The notes under the pieces: model-generated
Database searches by the model: none
Told to the model about the DNA's origin: nothing
The model's input: only the letters and a program-made list of their open reading frames with translations
Translations under genes and position numbers: made by a program
In this document: positions 23,514-34,765 of the stretch, in pieces
Layout: every line of letters starts with the position of its first letter
Numbering within the stretch: the stretch's first letter is position 1
From: Henckelia pumila
Taxonomy: Eukaryota > Streptophyta > Magnoliopsida > Lamiales > Gesneriaceae
NCBI RefSeq assembly: GCF_033568475.1
Contig: NC_133123.1
Span: 23,422,622-23,486,621, forward strand
Length of the DNA: 64,000 bases
Reading direction: 5' to 3'

Positions 23514-25736
23514 TGTGACGACCCGAGTTCTAATCTCTCATTAATCAAATCATTGTAAATAATAGCCAAAGAATCAAAGACTACATAAAATAAAATAAAA
23601 AATAGAAAATGAGAATCTCGCTCGATCGGTAAAGATTACCCGATCGAGCGAGCCATACAGCTCAACTCTTGGTTTGCAAAGTTTTGGCCTCGCTCGATCG
23701 GTCATTTTCTGCCGATCGAGCAGCACAATTGCTCAAGTTTCTGTTCAGGAAAAGAAGACCTCGATCGATCGGTAAATATTACCCGATCGAGCGAGCACAT
23801 ATTCAAAAGAAAAAAATCAAAAACGTTTGCTGTCAAACTATGCAATCTTCCTAGCATGATCAAGTACTTCATGGCATAATTGAATACCAACAGTTCAATC
23901 TTATAACCACAACTAACATTCATCCTAAACATGATATAGTTAAAGAGAAACAAGATCACCATGTTCTTGAATAAAGTCTCATACTAAAATTACATATCAT
24001 ACAAGAATCATCATGCTACATCATGTTGTCTTAAGGATTAACATCATCAACTCAAATCCTAAATACATTAACAAGACAACAACTTAATAACCAACAAGTC
24101 TTGGTATAAGTAGCTATAACATGATCATGTTTTTGACACTCAACATTATAATTGACAGCTCACACAACCATCTAAACTCGGATCATCACGCTAATCTCCT
24201 CATCCCTTGTTCTTCAAGTTCGCTTTTGCCCAGATCCACTCCCACCTATTGCCATGACACATACAACACAACAATAGCCGGATAACTCCGGTGAGAAATA
24301 TATTTCCCAGTAAAAGTAACTAAACATGCATAACACAGCATATATCAAATTCATGATATAAAAGTAACTACAATGCATGTTTTAAAACAAGGTTCTCTAG
24401 TTCATCGTTTGGGATCCCAAGAAGAAGATATCATAACTAACCACCGACTCTCCCGATCGAGGTGGGGCTACTTATCTTGCTTCTCTAGACTTTGAAGCCA
24501 TTATATATGTAAATCAGATGTTAGGCTAAGTCAACCACCCAGGCCGTACATATATAATCCCTCAAATCGTCTATTTGAACGTTTCCGTTCATTTCAAAAT
24601 CAAAGAATAAGTCTTACAAGATGAATGCAACATATATCATCATAAAAGCATTCATTAACATCAAAGACTCATTCAACAATTAATAGAAGAGCATATAAAA
24701 GCAAATAAACACAAAAGTATGTGATTTAGGGAACTCGATACAAACCATCTCGAGTTATAATCCCAATCGAATAATAGTTCACTTTTACCTTTCAAATGTG
24801 AGGTTTCAAGGCAACTTCAAGCTATCAAATCTGAACCAACACAACCACCAAAACCATCTCAAAAGCTGCTCAAGCTTCAACCAAACTTCAAGGCAAAAAG
24901 TTACAAACCTTGTGTTTTTTTTTATTGGTTTCGAAGTCGACGTTCTCGAGCTCAATATCCCTTGTTTACAAGCTGAAACCACAACATAATGGCCAAAGAA
25001 CATCAGCTTAAACTTATCTCAATAGCAGCTCAAGCATAAGATAGTAAACAGCCTCAAATCAAAAGTTTCGACAGCATATCGGTATCATTCGGCGATCCCG
25101 AACTCAACTAAGTCATTCTAACAATCATATCAGCTGTATAGGATTCAAAACCATCATAATTCCTCAACATATCAGCAACATATACATTGAATAGTGGCTG
25201 AGAAATCATAAGAATATGATACAACAATCATTCCTCAACCCAATTTCAATATAACAAAGTATAGAAGCTCATCAACCTCAATTCACAACACAAATCTGAT
25301 AACTACCATTTTCGAATTCTCAAACCCTGATGAACTGAAATAAAACTTACATCAAATTGAAGGTCTCGTTGCAAGGATTTTCGGAATCGAAATCGGATAT
25401 CCGAAACTCAAGATATTGCAATTACAAGATAAAGAAAACACTTAGAATATCTTTGTGCTTTTCTCTCGGTTCTTGCCTTCTCAATTCTGATGAAATCTGA
25501 TGGAATAAGGTTGAATCACACGTGCATGCTAAGAAAATCAACAAGTGTCCAACTCAAGTTCCAGATTTTGCACTTTAGCCCCTCAAGACTTCAATAATTG
25601 CAATTCAGCCTTCAATTTCTCAATTCATTCAATTTAAATCCTAAATAATTTAAGAATATTAGAATTTAAATCAAAACTCCAAATATTCCCAAATTAATTA
25701 TTCTCGGATTAAAATTAAATAATTCCGGGCATTACA
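23514..25736 (-). repeat. Gypsy 5' LTR (right on the + strand)
   Basis: Nearly identical to 16159-18399 apart from scattered substitutions and short indels, including a missing block near 25376. It contains the same three hairpins. It should carry the element promoter, but I could not pick a single convincing TATA box. Confidence 0.93.
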
Positions 25737-25741
25737 TATTC
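25737..25741. repeat. Target-site duplication TATTC, right
   Basis: Matches 16154-16158. Confidence 0.95.
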
Positions 25742-26411
25742 TATAATCTGTGTAGCTTAATCAACAATTTTGATTCCAAGTTTCAAATTTTCAACATGGC
25801 CACGCAAAGCTATTACACTAAACCTTAATGATCTGTAAAACTTTCTTTTAACAAAATCTTCACGCTCAAGTTTAAGACCTCATCACAACAAAGTAATAAA
25901 GTCACCATCTTTGAATTAAGTTGAACAATAAACTATTGATATATAACAAGAACCAGATGACATGCCAAAAACTTAGCTTACCACAATGGTTTCGAGAAAA
26001 TAAATATGTGAGTGTGCGCTTGTGTATATATCACCTTAAAAAATTTACAAACAAGAACAAAATCACATCAAATGCAAAAGAATTCGCGCAAGAAATACAC
26101 AGCAAGACTAAAAAAATAGAAATTTTGGTAAAAAAATGAAAAAAAAACTTTAAAAAAATATAACTTGGAAATGACGACGAAAATGGGGCGGGTCGGGGAT
26201 GGAGATGCCTCCCCCCATCCCCGTCCCTGGATACAAAACTCATCCCCATACCGGCCTCATTCCCAGTTATTTTTTATCGGGGATTCCCATCGCCACACGT
26301 GCGGGGACTTAATTCTCATCTCCGTCCCCATACCTGAATATATAGAAATATATATTTTAGGGTTTAGAAAACTGAGATAGTTGCATGAATTTTTGTTGGA
26401 AAAAAATTAGG

Positions 26412-26810
26412 CAAACTGATGGCAAAATATCAGTTTAGGTGAGGTAAAACTGATTCCATAAGATCAGTTTAGGTGAGGTAAACTGATGTCATAATATCAA
26501 TTTACGAGTGGTAAAATGAAGACGCAGGATCAGTTTACGAGAGGTAAACGATGGTGTATGATCAGCTTATGAGAGGTAAACTGATGACGCAAATTCAGTT
26601 TGGTACCAGGTAAACTGAAGGTATCCGATCAGTTTAGTATCAGGTAAACTAATATTGTAAGAGGAGTTTGGTGTTTGCTGATAGTGAATAACTAGACTGA
26701 TGGTACATGATCAGTTTAGTACCAAGTAAACTGATTGCAGGTAGACAAATGATATAAGATCAGTCTGGTATGTCAGTTTAGTAGATATATCAGTCTGGAA
26801 GATCAGTTTG
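26412..26810. repeat. Array of small AAACTGAT...ATCAGTTT hairpins (unit C)
   Basis: The longest array: about a dozen 30-36 bp units with complementary 8-base arms and variable spacers, collinear with unit A. Mutations hit one arm or the other in different units. Confidence 0.8.
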
Positions 26811-27091
26811 GCAACTATGAAAGTGGAGGTGTTTGTAGCTCAAACTTCAAATGACCATAACTTTTGATCCAGGAGGAATTTTTCTATTGTAATATATCTA
26901 CAGAAATGTCTTTTTGATACGCATCAAACTCTACCATTTTATTGTATTATCGGCAAAAACAAACCCCTCTTCATCCAGAACAAGCTTCCCCTGTTTCACA
27001 ACATCTGCTGCCAAAAAGTCTTTTCAATTTGGAAGATTACTCAGAGGTCTTATTGGAAGATCACTCAGAACCTGTATTATGTAACTTATTC

Positions 27092-27599
27092 TTAGTATAG
27101 AGTCTGATAGGGGAATCCTTTCAGACTTTGGTGAAAGCGAATTTCATCAATTGTCAATTCTTGTTCTTGACGCACATTGAAAATGTTCTCTTGAGCAGGT
27201 GAAAGAATGCGTTTGTGCACATAAAATATAATAAATCTCAAGGACTCATATTTCCACACGAGGAAGGGTGACATACAATATGAGTCACAATTGACACGAG
27301 AAAACAGAATGGTTATCGGGTCAACCATAGTAAATCTCTGAAAAAATCTCAGTTTGCCATCTGGCCAAACAGGGAGAGAGGGGACAACAAGAAAAATTGA
27401 TGAGATTTGGGTAGATGGGAGTTGGACTGAAATGGGACTGGTCACTCCAAATACAAGATTTGCAAAACGATGGCAGGACAAAAAAAAAACTAAATAGGGG
27501 TTCCATATCACCAACTCTGTTCGGAATGCTCAGGATAGTGTCATCAGAGAGGCCGTCAAAATATCGTCCAATCCTTTGATTTTCAGGTTGTTCGGCCAT
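27092..27599 (-). pseudogene. F-box-like gene fragment, unit C copy
   Basis: The most complete start: ATG at 27599 followed by MAEQPENQRIGRYFDGLSD with no early stop. The frame then shifts at the poly-A run (about 27480-27488), within or just after the F-box. The second part (27514-27092) is open in another frame and ends PYQTLY. The same poly-A tract is the weak point in unit B. No catalytic or repeat domain is visible beyond the F-box-like start. Confidence 0.65.
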
Positions 27600-27605
27600 T
27601 GTTAA

Positions 27606-27607
<2 letters not shown>

Positions 27608-27657
<50 letters not shown>
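27608..27657. repeat. (ATT)n microsatellite, unit C
   Basis: Shorter than in units A and B, interrupted once at its start. Confidence 0.95.
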
Positions 27658-27974
27658 CGGGGCGGGTTTGGGAATGGAGATATCATCCACATACCCGCCC
27701 AATATGATTCGGGGATTTTTAAAAATCCCCAAACCCAAACCATACCTGAAAAACCTCCACCATATCCGCCTCGTTTCGGATTTTCCCACCGGTCCCCGAA
27801 CCCGTGGGAAAATTGTCATCTTTACTTGGACACCAAAGTTCAATCAAATTCACAATTACCTGAAATGATAACAGCCACGACCATGCTTAAATCCACCCTT
27901 GAACTCTTCAGTCGTCCTTATACCATCATTGGGTTCCTGATCTTCTCATGAAAGAAACACAAGTTAGTTTAATA

Positions 27975-28449
27975 CAGTGTTTAAAAAACCGGACCGGCCG
28001 GTTCGACCGGGAACCGGTCACTGGTCCGGTTCGGAATACCCCTAAAAACGGTTCAACCGCTCAGAATCGGTCAAGAACCGGTCAAAACCGGTCGAACCGA
28101 CCAAGAACCGGTCCCAAGAACTGGCGAGAAAACCGGTTGAACCGGTTTTTGAATTTTTTTTATTTTTTTAAATTTTTTTTAATTTTAAAATCTTAATTTA
28201 ATATTTTATTATATATATACACATGATTATTTGAATATATATAGTTATTTATTTTTTAAACTATTATAAATATATTTTTGTTTATTTATATACATCTTTT
28301 AGATTTTTAAAATTTTAAAGATATTATTAATTATATTATATTATATAAACGGTTTTCCGGTTCGACCGTCAGATTAAAACGGTCTAACCGGTTGGATCGT
28401 TTTTTTTAGATAGACCGGTTCGATTATCGTTCCGGTTATGAAAACATTG
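27975..28449. mobile_element. hAT-type MITE, unit C copy (475 bp)
   Basis: Same ends, ACCGGTT-rich subterminal sequence and 8-bp duplication GTTTAATA (27967-27974 and 28450-28457) as the copies in units A and B. Confidence 0.87.
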
Positions 28450-28553
28450 GTTTAATATTTATATATATAAGTGAGACACTGAGAGTGTTGGTTTTTTCTA
28501 CATCCATCATCGTCGCAAGCTTGGTTTTGGTGAGACACACTGAGAACCTGAAA

Positions 28554-28600
<47 letters not shown>

Positions 28601-28603
<3 letters not shown>

Positions 28604-28965
28604 TTTATCCCCCGCACCCTAGGGTGCGGAGAATCCGTGCACACCCGTGCACAAAATAATTTCGATTGACTTGAAATTTTTACGGTAGGATCGTTTCAAA
28701 AATACGAATCTAACGATATATCATATGCTACAAATTTCAATCTCGATGGCCGAAATCGTGAAAATGACCAAAAATTTCACATTTAACCCTATTTCCGGCC
28801 ATTTTCACGATTCCGTTTACCGAGATTGAAATTTGTAGCATAAGATATATCGTTGGATTCGTATTTTTAAAACGATCCTACTATAAAAATTTCAAGTCAA
28901 TCGAAATTATTTTGAACACGGATGTGCACGGATTCCCCGCACCCTAGGGTGCGGGGGATCAAGTC
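28601..28965. mobile_element. Long foldback MITE in a TA array (365 bp)
   Basis: Almost the whole element is one inverted repeat. It starts GACTTTATCCCCCGCACCC and ends in the reverse complement GGGTGCGGGGGATCAAGTC. The complementarity runs inward for about 150 bp each side, with a short centre around 28770-28800. Each end also contains its own small palindrome CCGCACCCTAGGGTGCGG. Both sides are TA dinucleotide repeats. No coding capacity. Confidence 0.88.
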
Positions 28966-28986
28966 TATATATATATATATATATAT

Positions 28987-29063
28987 AAAATTTCAAGTCA
29001 ATCGAAATTATTTTGAACACGGATGTGCACGGATTCCCCGCACCCTAGGGTGCGGGGGATCAA

Positions 29064-29066
<3 letters not shown>
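28987..29066. repeat. Second copy of the MITE right end
   Basis: About 80 bp (AAAATTTCAAGTCAATCG ... GGGGGATCAAGTC) repeats the right terminus of the MITE at 28601-28965, again between TA arrays. It looks like a local tandem duplication through the TA repeats rather than a separate insertion. Confidence 0.8.
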
Positions 29067-29108
<42 letters not shown>

Positions 29109-29282
29109 TTAATATCTATGTAATGTCGCATATTGGAAGAATTGGTCAATTGTAGGTGATCTTTGAAAAATTTATTATGGCACACATTACAATATTTAAA
29201 TGGAACACATGGAGGCTAAATGTTCAACAAAGATATATGAAAAATTCAATTGAAAAATTTTCTTCTCATTTTTACGAGGAGA

Positions 29283-29306
29283 GGGAGCTCTATAAATAGA
29301 GCTCTC
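29283..29306 (+). promoter_or_regulatory. Palindromic TATA box, unit C
   Basis: Same as units A and B except for one change in the right arm (GAGCTCTC). Here the downstream LTR-like sequence continues to about 29560 (CACGTAAATCTTGGTGTC), longer than in the other units. Confidence 0.5.
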
Positions 29307-29825
29307 ATTCATCAGAAGTAATTATCCCAACATCCAGTTCTCTTTCAGTCTAAAGCATTCAATTGATTTGAGTGTATTTCTATTATATTTGTGAGATAAG
29401 TTTTTTCCTATATTAAGAGAGTGAGTGTCTCTTTGGAAACACAGAGAGGTTGTAATTCTTCAAATATTATAGTGGAATCTTTTCATTTTTTCCATGGATT
29501 TACCCTAATAATTTTTGGGGGTTTTTCACGTAAATCTTGGTGTCTATTTTAGTCTTCAATTTTCATATTATATACATATATATATATAACAGTAGCACAT
29601 GAGGGCGTTTTTTGCATAAGAAGGTATGCACTCCTTCCGCGCCCCCACTATGTACGTACAGTGTACGTACAGCGAATCTCGAATCATATTTTTTGTTTTG
29701 TCACATTTATTTTTCATTTATCAAATAAAAATATATATTTAATTCGTAGCGAGAATGTTTGATTGGTGGATAAAAATCTTAAGTTTTTTTTAGAGTAATA
29801 AAAATCTTAAGTTATTATATTAAAG

Positions 29826-30016
29826 TGTTGAGATTCAACATAATTAATAATTGATCTCCTTTCCTAGTTAAAAGGATGCGCATATTATTATTCAAATAAA
29901 GAAGATTTAATAAACGGATGTTTAGGAGCTAATTGATGGAAATAGTCCTATATATTTTGTATATTTTGTTCTTTCATAATATGAATGAGAATATTATTTT
30001 ATAATCTCTCGTGCTA
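29826..30016 (+). repeat. Copia 5' LTR
   Basis: TGTTGAGATTCAACATAATT to CTCTCGTGCTA. Contains a short TGTTGAGATTCAACA palindrome at its start. Repeated at 33411-33601. Confidence 0.92.
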
Positions 30017-30019
30017 AGA

Positions 30020-30028
30020 TGGTATCAG
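30020..30028 (+). other. Copia primer-binding site
   Basis: TGGTATCAG directly after the 5' LTR, the start of the usual tRNA-Met primer site; the following bases (TATCAGG) depart from the consensus. Confidence 0.7.
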
Positions 30029-30240
30029 TATCAGGATAAAAATACAGCCACAACCATCGGAAAAAAAACTCCACAAATAAACAAAACTCCCAAATCCAAT
30101 TCTCCTATGTCACCGCTTCACCACTTGTCATCCACCGTTTGTTTTCTGCCAAGCATTCATTTTTTTTTTCTTTGAACCAAGCAGATCCATGTTGCTGAAA
30201 TCCACCAAGGCCACAAACAAAGAATCACGCAAATAAATTC

Positions 30241-31140
30241 ATGGCAGAGAAAAGTGGGTCTTCTGAGCCCAAATTTATCCCTGTTATTGTTCAATCAGAG
30301 GGTGCCTTTAATGCAGGCATTATCCTTACAGAAACAAATTATTTTGTATGGTCCCAATTGATGGAGATGCATATTTCCGAGCGAGAAAAACTCTCCTATA
30401 TAACACGACAAACACCTCCACCTACAGCATCAGAAAAAGGGTATGACAAATGGTATGCCGACAATCAGAAGGTTAAACGATGGCTTTTGATGTCCATGTC
30501 TCCAGACATTATGAAACGCTATTTACGTATACCTACTGCTCGTGAAATATGGAGTACACTGTCCAAAGTATTTTATGATGGAAACGATGAGATGCAAGTT
30601 CTTTCTTTGCACCAGAAGGCTTTTTCACCCAAGAAAGGTGACACAACTCTCTCTTTGTTTTATGGACAACTAACAGAAATATTTTAGGAACTTTACCATC
30701 GTGATAAAGTGATCATAAAAGATCCTGATGATGTTAAAGCATACAAGCAATCCATAGAATGATTACGAGTTCATATCTTTCTAGCGGGGTTGGATAAAAA
30801 TTTTTATCCAATCCGTCGAGAAATTTTACGTCATGAACCTCTCTCAAGTTTAGAAGAATGTTACTCCTTAGTTCGTTGTGAGGTCTTGCGCACTGCAACC
30901 CTGAATGATGATGAAGAGAAACTTGAAGCTTCCGCTATGATAACAAGAAACCAATCCCATCAATCATCAAATGCTATACCAAAATCTTCTTATCCTAAGA
31001 ATTTCAAAAGAGCAAACAAATAAACATCCAGTTGCTCTCATTGCAACCAAACGGGACATTCCAAAATTAATTGCTTTGAAATCATTGGATATCCAGATTG
31101 GTGGGACCCCACTCGACATAAAAATTCTAAGAGGCTTTCA
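30241..31140 (+). pseudogene. Copia gag
   Basis: Starts MAEKSGSSEPKFIPV and shows the copia gag core (NYFVWSQLMEMHISEREKL, YDKWYADNQKVKRWLLMSM). TAG at 30685, TGA at 30760 and TAA at 31021 interrupt one continuous frame. The zinc knuckle CSHCNQTGHSKINC (about 31032) lies past the last stop. Gag forms the particle that houses reverse transcription; this copy cannot be translated whole. Confidence 0.88.
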
Positions 31141-32543
31141 ACGGCAGCGATGGCTCAACCTACAAAATATGATGTCACTCCAACAACATCGGCCTTGGTC
31201 ACAACTGTGAACACAACTGGTAAGGTCGTAAATATCTCTTCCCATATGTTGAAAAATTCTTGGATAATTGATTCTGGTGTTACGGACCACATGAAATTTG
31301 ATGTTAAACAAGTCCCACACATTCAAACATCCTCACAAACATGTGTGTCCACTGCCAACGACAATACTACCAAAGTTGTCAGTGAAGGTTCATTACATCT
31401 CACAAAAAACTTGCATCTTGATTCTGTGTTAGTTGTTTCTTCTTTAGATTATAATATTTTATCTGTATCTCAAATCACGACAGCTCTATCGTGTGTTGTA
31501 ATTTTTTGGCCTAATTATTGTGTGTTTAAGGATATTCAGACTCGACAAACTATTGGTTATGGTGTTAAAAAGGGGAAACTTTACTATTTGGATTTGAAGA
31601 CCAATACTTCAACCAGATTACAACAGGCTTTAGTCGTAGAAAGCTCTACTATAACAAGGAACATGAAAGAGATTGGCTTTGGCATCGACGGTTGGGGCAT
31701 GCCTCCTTTGGCTATTTGAAAAAATTATTTCCTAGTTTATCTAAGACTTTGGATATTTCTTCTTTTAAATGCGATGTTTGTGAACTTGCAAAAAGTCATT
31801 GCACTTCTTTTCCTCTCATTTTAAATAAAAGTCCAGTTCCTTTTATGATTATTCATTCTGATATTTGGGGACCATCCAAAATCCCTACATTAGGCGGATC
31901 TCGTTGGTTTGTTACTTTTATAGATGATTGTACTCGAATGACTTGGGTGTGCTTGATGAAAACAAAATCTGAGGTAAATTTGTTGTTTCAAAAATTTTAT
32001 ACAACAATTCATACTCAATACAATGCTCGAATCCAAGTGTTACAAAGTGACAATGGCAGAGAATACACTTGCTCTGAAGTTTGCCAATTCTTGGAGAGTC
32101 GTGGTTCCATTCATCAAACCAGTTGGCCGAACATGCCTCAACAAAATGGTGTGGCCATGGCCGAACGAAAAAATCGACATTTGTTGGAGGTTGTTCGTGC
32201 TTCACTGATCAATGCCCACATGTCATTATGTTATTGGGGAGAAGCTCTTCTATCTGCCACATATCTTATTAATCGTGTTCTATATCAATCTCTCAACTTT
32301 CTAACACCTTTTCAGGCACTTACAGAAGGTGTTGTCACACTTGTAGTTCCTAACTTACCTCCACATGTTTTTGGTTGTGTCGCTTATGTTCATCTTCACA
32401 CACACCAATGCAGTAAGCTCATGCCTCGAGCCTTAAAATGCGTCTTTGTTGGATATGCTACGCATAAAAAAGGGTACCAATTTTATCATCCCCAACTAAA
32501 CGGATGTACATTACTAAAGATGTCGTATTTCATGAAGAAATAA
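31141..32543 (+). pseudogene. Copia protease and integrase
   Basis: The protease active site reads WIIDSGVTDHM (usual form DSGATDHM). A GAG-pre-integrase segment follows (KLYYLDLK), then a frameshift near 31670 in the WLWHRRLGHA motif. Integrase (31692-32543) shows the zinc region (CDVCELAKSH) and the D-D-E core in IHSDIWGP, VLQSDNGREY and PQQNGVAMAERKNRHL. A second small frameshift lies near 32510, before the linker to RT. Confidence 0.9.
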
Positions 32544-32710
32544 TTTATTTTCTTGAGTCTAACTTTCAGGGGGAGTCTCTTGAAGAAATTCAGACTCTCA
32601 TACATAACCTCGATGAAAACATAGTCGAAGTTCCCGATACACATGTAAGTATTTTTTTATTTCAGTAGTAGTATTTAAATAATGATACAACAAGAGCAGA
32701 AGTTTGTGAT

Positions 32711-33404
32711 ATGGAATCCAATGCTCAAAACAAAGAAGTAAGTGAGTGTCGGCACAACCCAGAAATCAATGTGACATCTGATCTCAACTCTCTATCAAGT
32801 GAAACACCAAACCATCACGAGGACAATGAGGTTCCTCACACTGTACTTGAATTATCTACAAGAAAATTACCACCTCGGTCTACAAGAGGTATTCCAAAAC
32901 TCACATATGAACTCCTATTGGCTAACAAAGTAAGATATCCCATGAACCATTATATGTCTGTTAATCGCTTGTCAAAAACAAATCAGTCTTTTGCAAATCA
33001 ATTATCTACTGTATCTATACCTAACAGTGTGTAGGAAGCATTAACTGATCCAAGATGGAAAGCAACAATGAATGAAGAAATGGTCTCTTTGCAAAAAAAA
33101 AACAAAACAAAACTTGGGAACTTGTAGAGTGTTCTGCTGGAAAAAAAAATAGTTGGGTATCGATGGACAACAAAGAAGCTTGTGATACAGCTCATAATCC
33201 AGTCCAACATGATCGTACAAAACATGTTGAGGTATATAGATTCTTTATTAAAGAAAAATTTGATGAGAAGATTAATTATAAAGCTACCCAATGTTCGATC
33301 AGAAGATCAAGTAGCTGATATTCTAACCAAAGAAGTCTCGAATCGGGTCTTCTCAAAGTTTCTAGTCAAGTTGGGCATGCGTGACATCTATGCACCAACT
33401 TGAG
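32711..33404 (+). pseudogene. Copia RT/RNase H remnant with large internal deletion
   Basis: 32711-33034 is the variable linker ahead of RT (ending STRGIPKLTYELL). The first RT residues follow (ALTDPRWKATMNEEM). Near 33165 the sequence jumps to the final part of RNase H (ACDTAHNPVQHDRTKHVEV) and ends LVKLGMRDIYAPT. The RT catalytic region (YVDD) is absent, so this copy would depend fully on other elements. Confidence 0.87.
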
Positions 33405-33410
33405 AGGGAG
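33399..33410 (+). other. Copia polypurine tract
   Basis: TTGAGAGGGAG directly before the 3' LTR. Confidence 0.8.
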
Positions 33411-33601
33411 TGTTGAGATTCAACATAATTAATAATTGATCTTCTTTCCTAGTTAAAAGGATGTGCATATTATTATTCAAATATAGAAGATTTAATAGAC
33501 GGATGTTTAGGAGCTAATTGATGGAAATAGTCCTATATATTCTGTATCTTTTGTTCTTTCATAATATGAATGAGAATATTATTTTATCATCTTTCGTGCT
33601 A
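33411..33601 (+). repeat. Copia 3' LTR
   Basis: Matches the 5' LTR along its full length with about eight substitutions and no indels. Confidence 0.92.
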
Positions 33602-34573
33602 AGAATAAGCAATGATATTTAAATTTACTTAAAATTAAATTAAGTGTGCTCGAGTTAAAAAAATATACATATTTGTTTGAACAAAGAGACAGACAGGTTT
33701 TAATAAGTAGCAAGTCTAACCAATTTATTGATTTGGATTTTAATTTTGAAATTGTGAATGAAACAGTAAACTCGACCCTATCTACAAATAACATAGTCAG
33801 AGATAATCACGGTGTGATTTAGTACTTAAATCATGCATGTATCCGATGATTGATATCTCAATACATGAGTATGTTTAATGTTACAATGTTGATGCATGTG
33901 ATAAATCATGAATTATTAGATCAACGATTAGAATAATACTCGTAAAATATGTTGAAATTTACCGTCGTAATGTAGATGCTTTTTTTTTCCTCAAAAGATT
34001 ATGAAATTAGGAGCATCATATAAGACAGATGGAGTAATTAAATAATGTTTTCTCAAGAATTTATATATTTAAAATAGTTTTATCATTGTTATCTAAATGA
34101 TATAATTAAAACTTGATGAATAAATAAATTTTCGAGTTAACGTTTGATGAGATTGGATAAAAAAAATTAAGTTACTAATCTTTTATGGGCGACTAAACTG
34201 GGTACTAATCAGTTTTCTCAATTTGTCTTAATTAGTTTCTATAATGAAATGCATGTTAATTAATATAAAATCATACAACCAACATGCATATATATTTTAT
34301 ACTACTATTTAATAAAGTGTGAGAGGTGAAACTAATCCCAAACCTGAACAACATTGGAAGTTGGAACTTCTTAATTAAACATATATAGGCAAGGGATGGG
34401 AATATCGAGAATGCTAGGCGACATTGAGTATTAATTAATTCTTATACATATATATATATATATATATATATGAGCTTTTGCGTTTCGAAACACGCACAAC
34501 TATTCATCATTGCCTAATATTCAAATACTAAAATATAATTTTAAAACTCGATTACCAAAATATTTGGTTGATA

Positions 34574-34604
<31 letters not shown>

Positions 34605-34765
34605 AAGTATTATTCATATTCCAAAAAATGTTAATAACACTCAACATCTATACACTTTTGTATATTTTATTGACAACCCAATATCTCATCTGCAAAAATG
34701 TTGCAAAAAGTTTGATATGCATTCTTGCATGTGTTTATATATATATATATATATATATGACAAGG
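33602..34765. other. Non-coding stretch with three TA arrays
   Basis: No gene seen. TA dinucleotide arrays at about 34446-34471, 34572-34604 and 34737-34758 separate unrelated short segments. I found no clear inverted repeats between them. Confidence 0.6.

Larger units (their letters stand above)
16159..25736 (-). mobile_element. Ty3/gypsy chromovirus-type retrotransposon (Tekay-like), inactive
   Basis: A complete 9,578-bp element on the minus strand with two similar LTRs (2,223 and 2,241 bp), tRNA-Met primer site, polypurine tract, gag with zinc knuckle, protease, reverse transcriptase, RNase H, integrase and a C-terminal chromodomain-like tail. Long LTRs plus the tail (IPLVKIKWSRHGIEEATWE) point to the Tekay/Del chromovirus clade. 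The gag-RT frame is interrupted by four in-frame stops, with a frameshift between RNase H and integrase, so this copy cannot make its own proteins. LTRs differ only at scattered positions, so the insertion is fairly young. Confidence 0.95.
16071..29400. repeat. Tandem duplication unit C, split by the gypsy element
   Basis: Unit C starts with 390-bp-repeat sequence (16071-16158) and resumes at 25742 after the retrotransposon. It keeps the full order seen in unit A: GC-rich island (26174), hairpin array (26412-26810), F-box fragment (27092-27599), ATT run, hAT MITE (27975-28449) and palindromic TATA (29283). It gained the TA-flanked MITE at 28601 before its end. Confidence 0.8.
29826..33601 (+). 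mobile_element. Small Ty1/copia retrotransposon, internally deleted
   Basis: Two 191-bp LTRs (29826-30016 and 33411-33601) bound an interior with gag, zinc knuckle, protease, integrase and the very end of RNase H in copia order. Most of reverse transcriptase and RNase H is missing. By my count the LTRs differ at about eight positions. The gag-protease frame has three in-frame stops and two frameshifts lie around integrase. I could not fix the target duplication: TAAAG precedes the element, and only a loosely similar TAAGA overlaps the far end. Confidence 0.92.

Noticed and set aside
26412..26810. CRISPR-like array of repeats and spacers
   Set aside because: This is plant nuclear DNA, the unit is degenerate, the spacers are about 8 bases, and there are no cas genes. 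It is a hairpin-rich tandem repeat.
29821..33606. Target duplication TAAAG/TAAGA for the copia element
   Set aside because: The match is imperfect and its position overlaps the LTR end, so I do not claim it.
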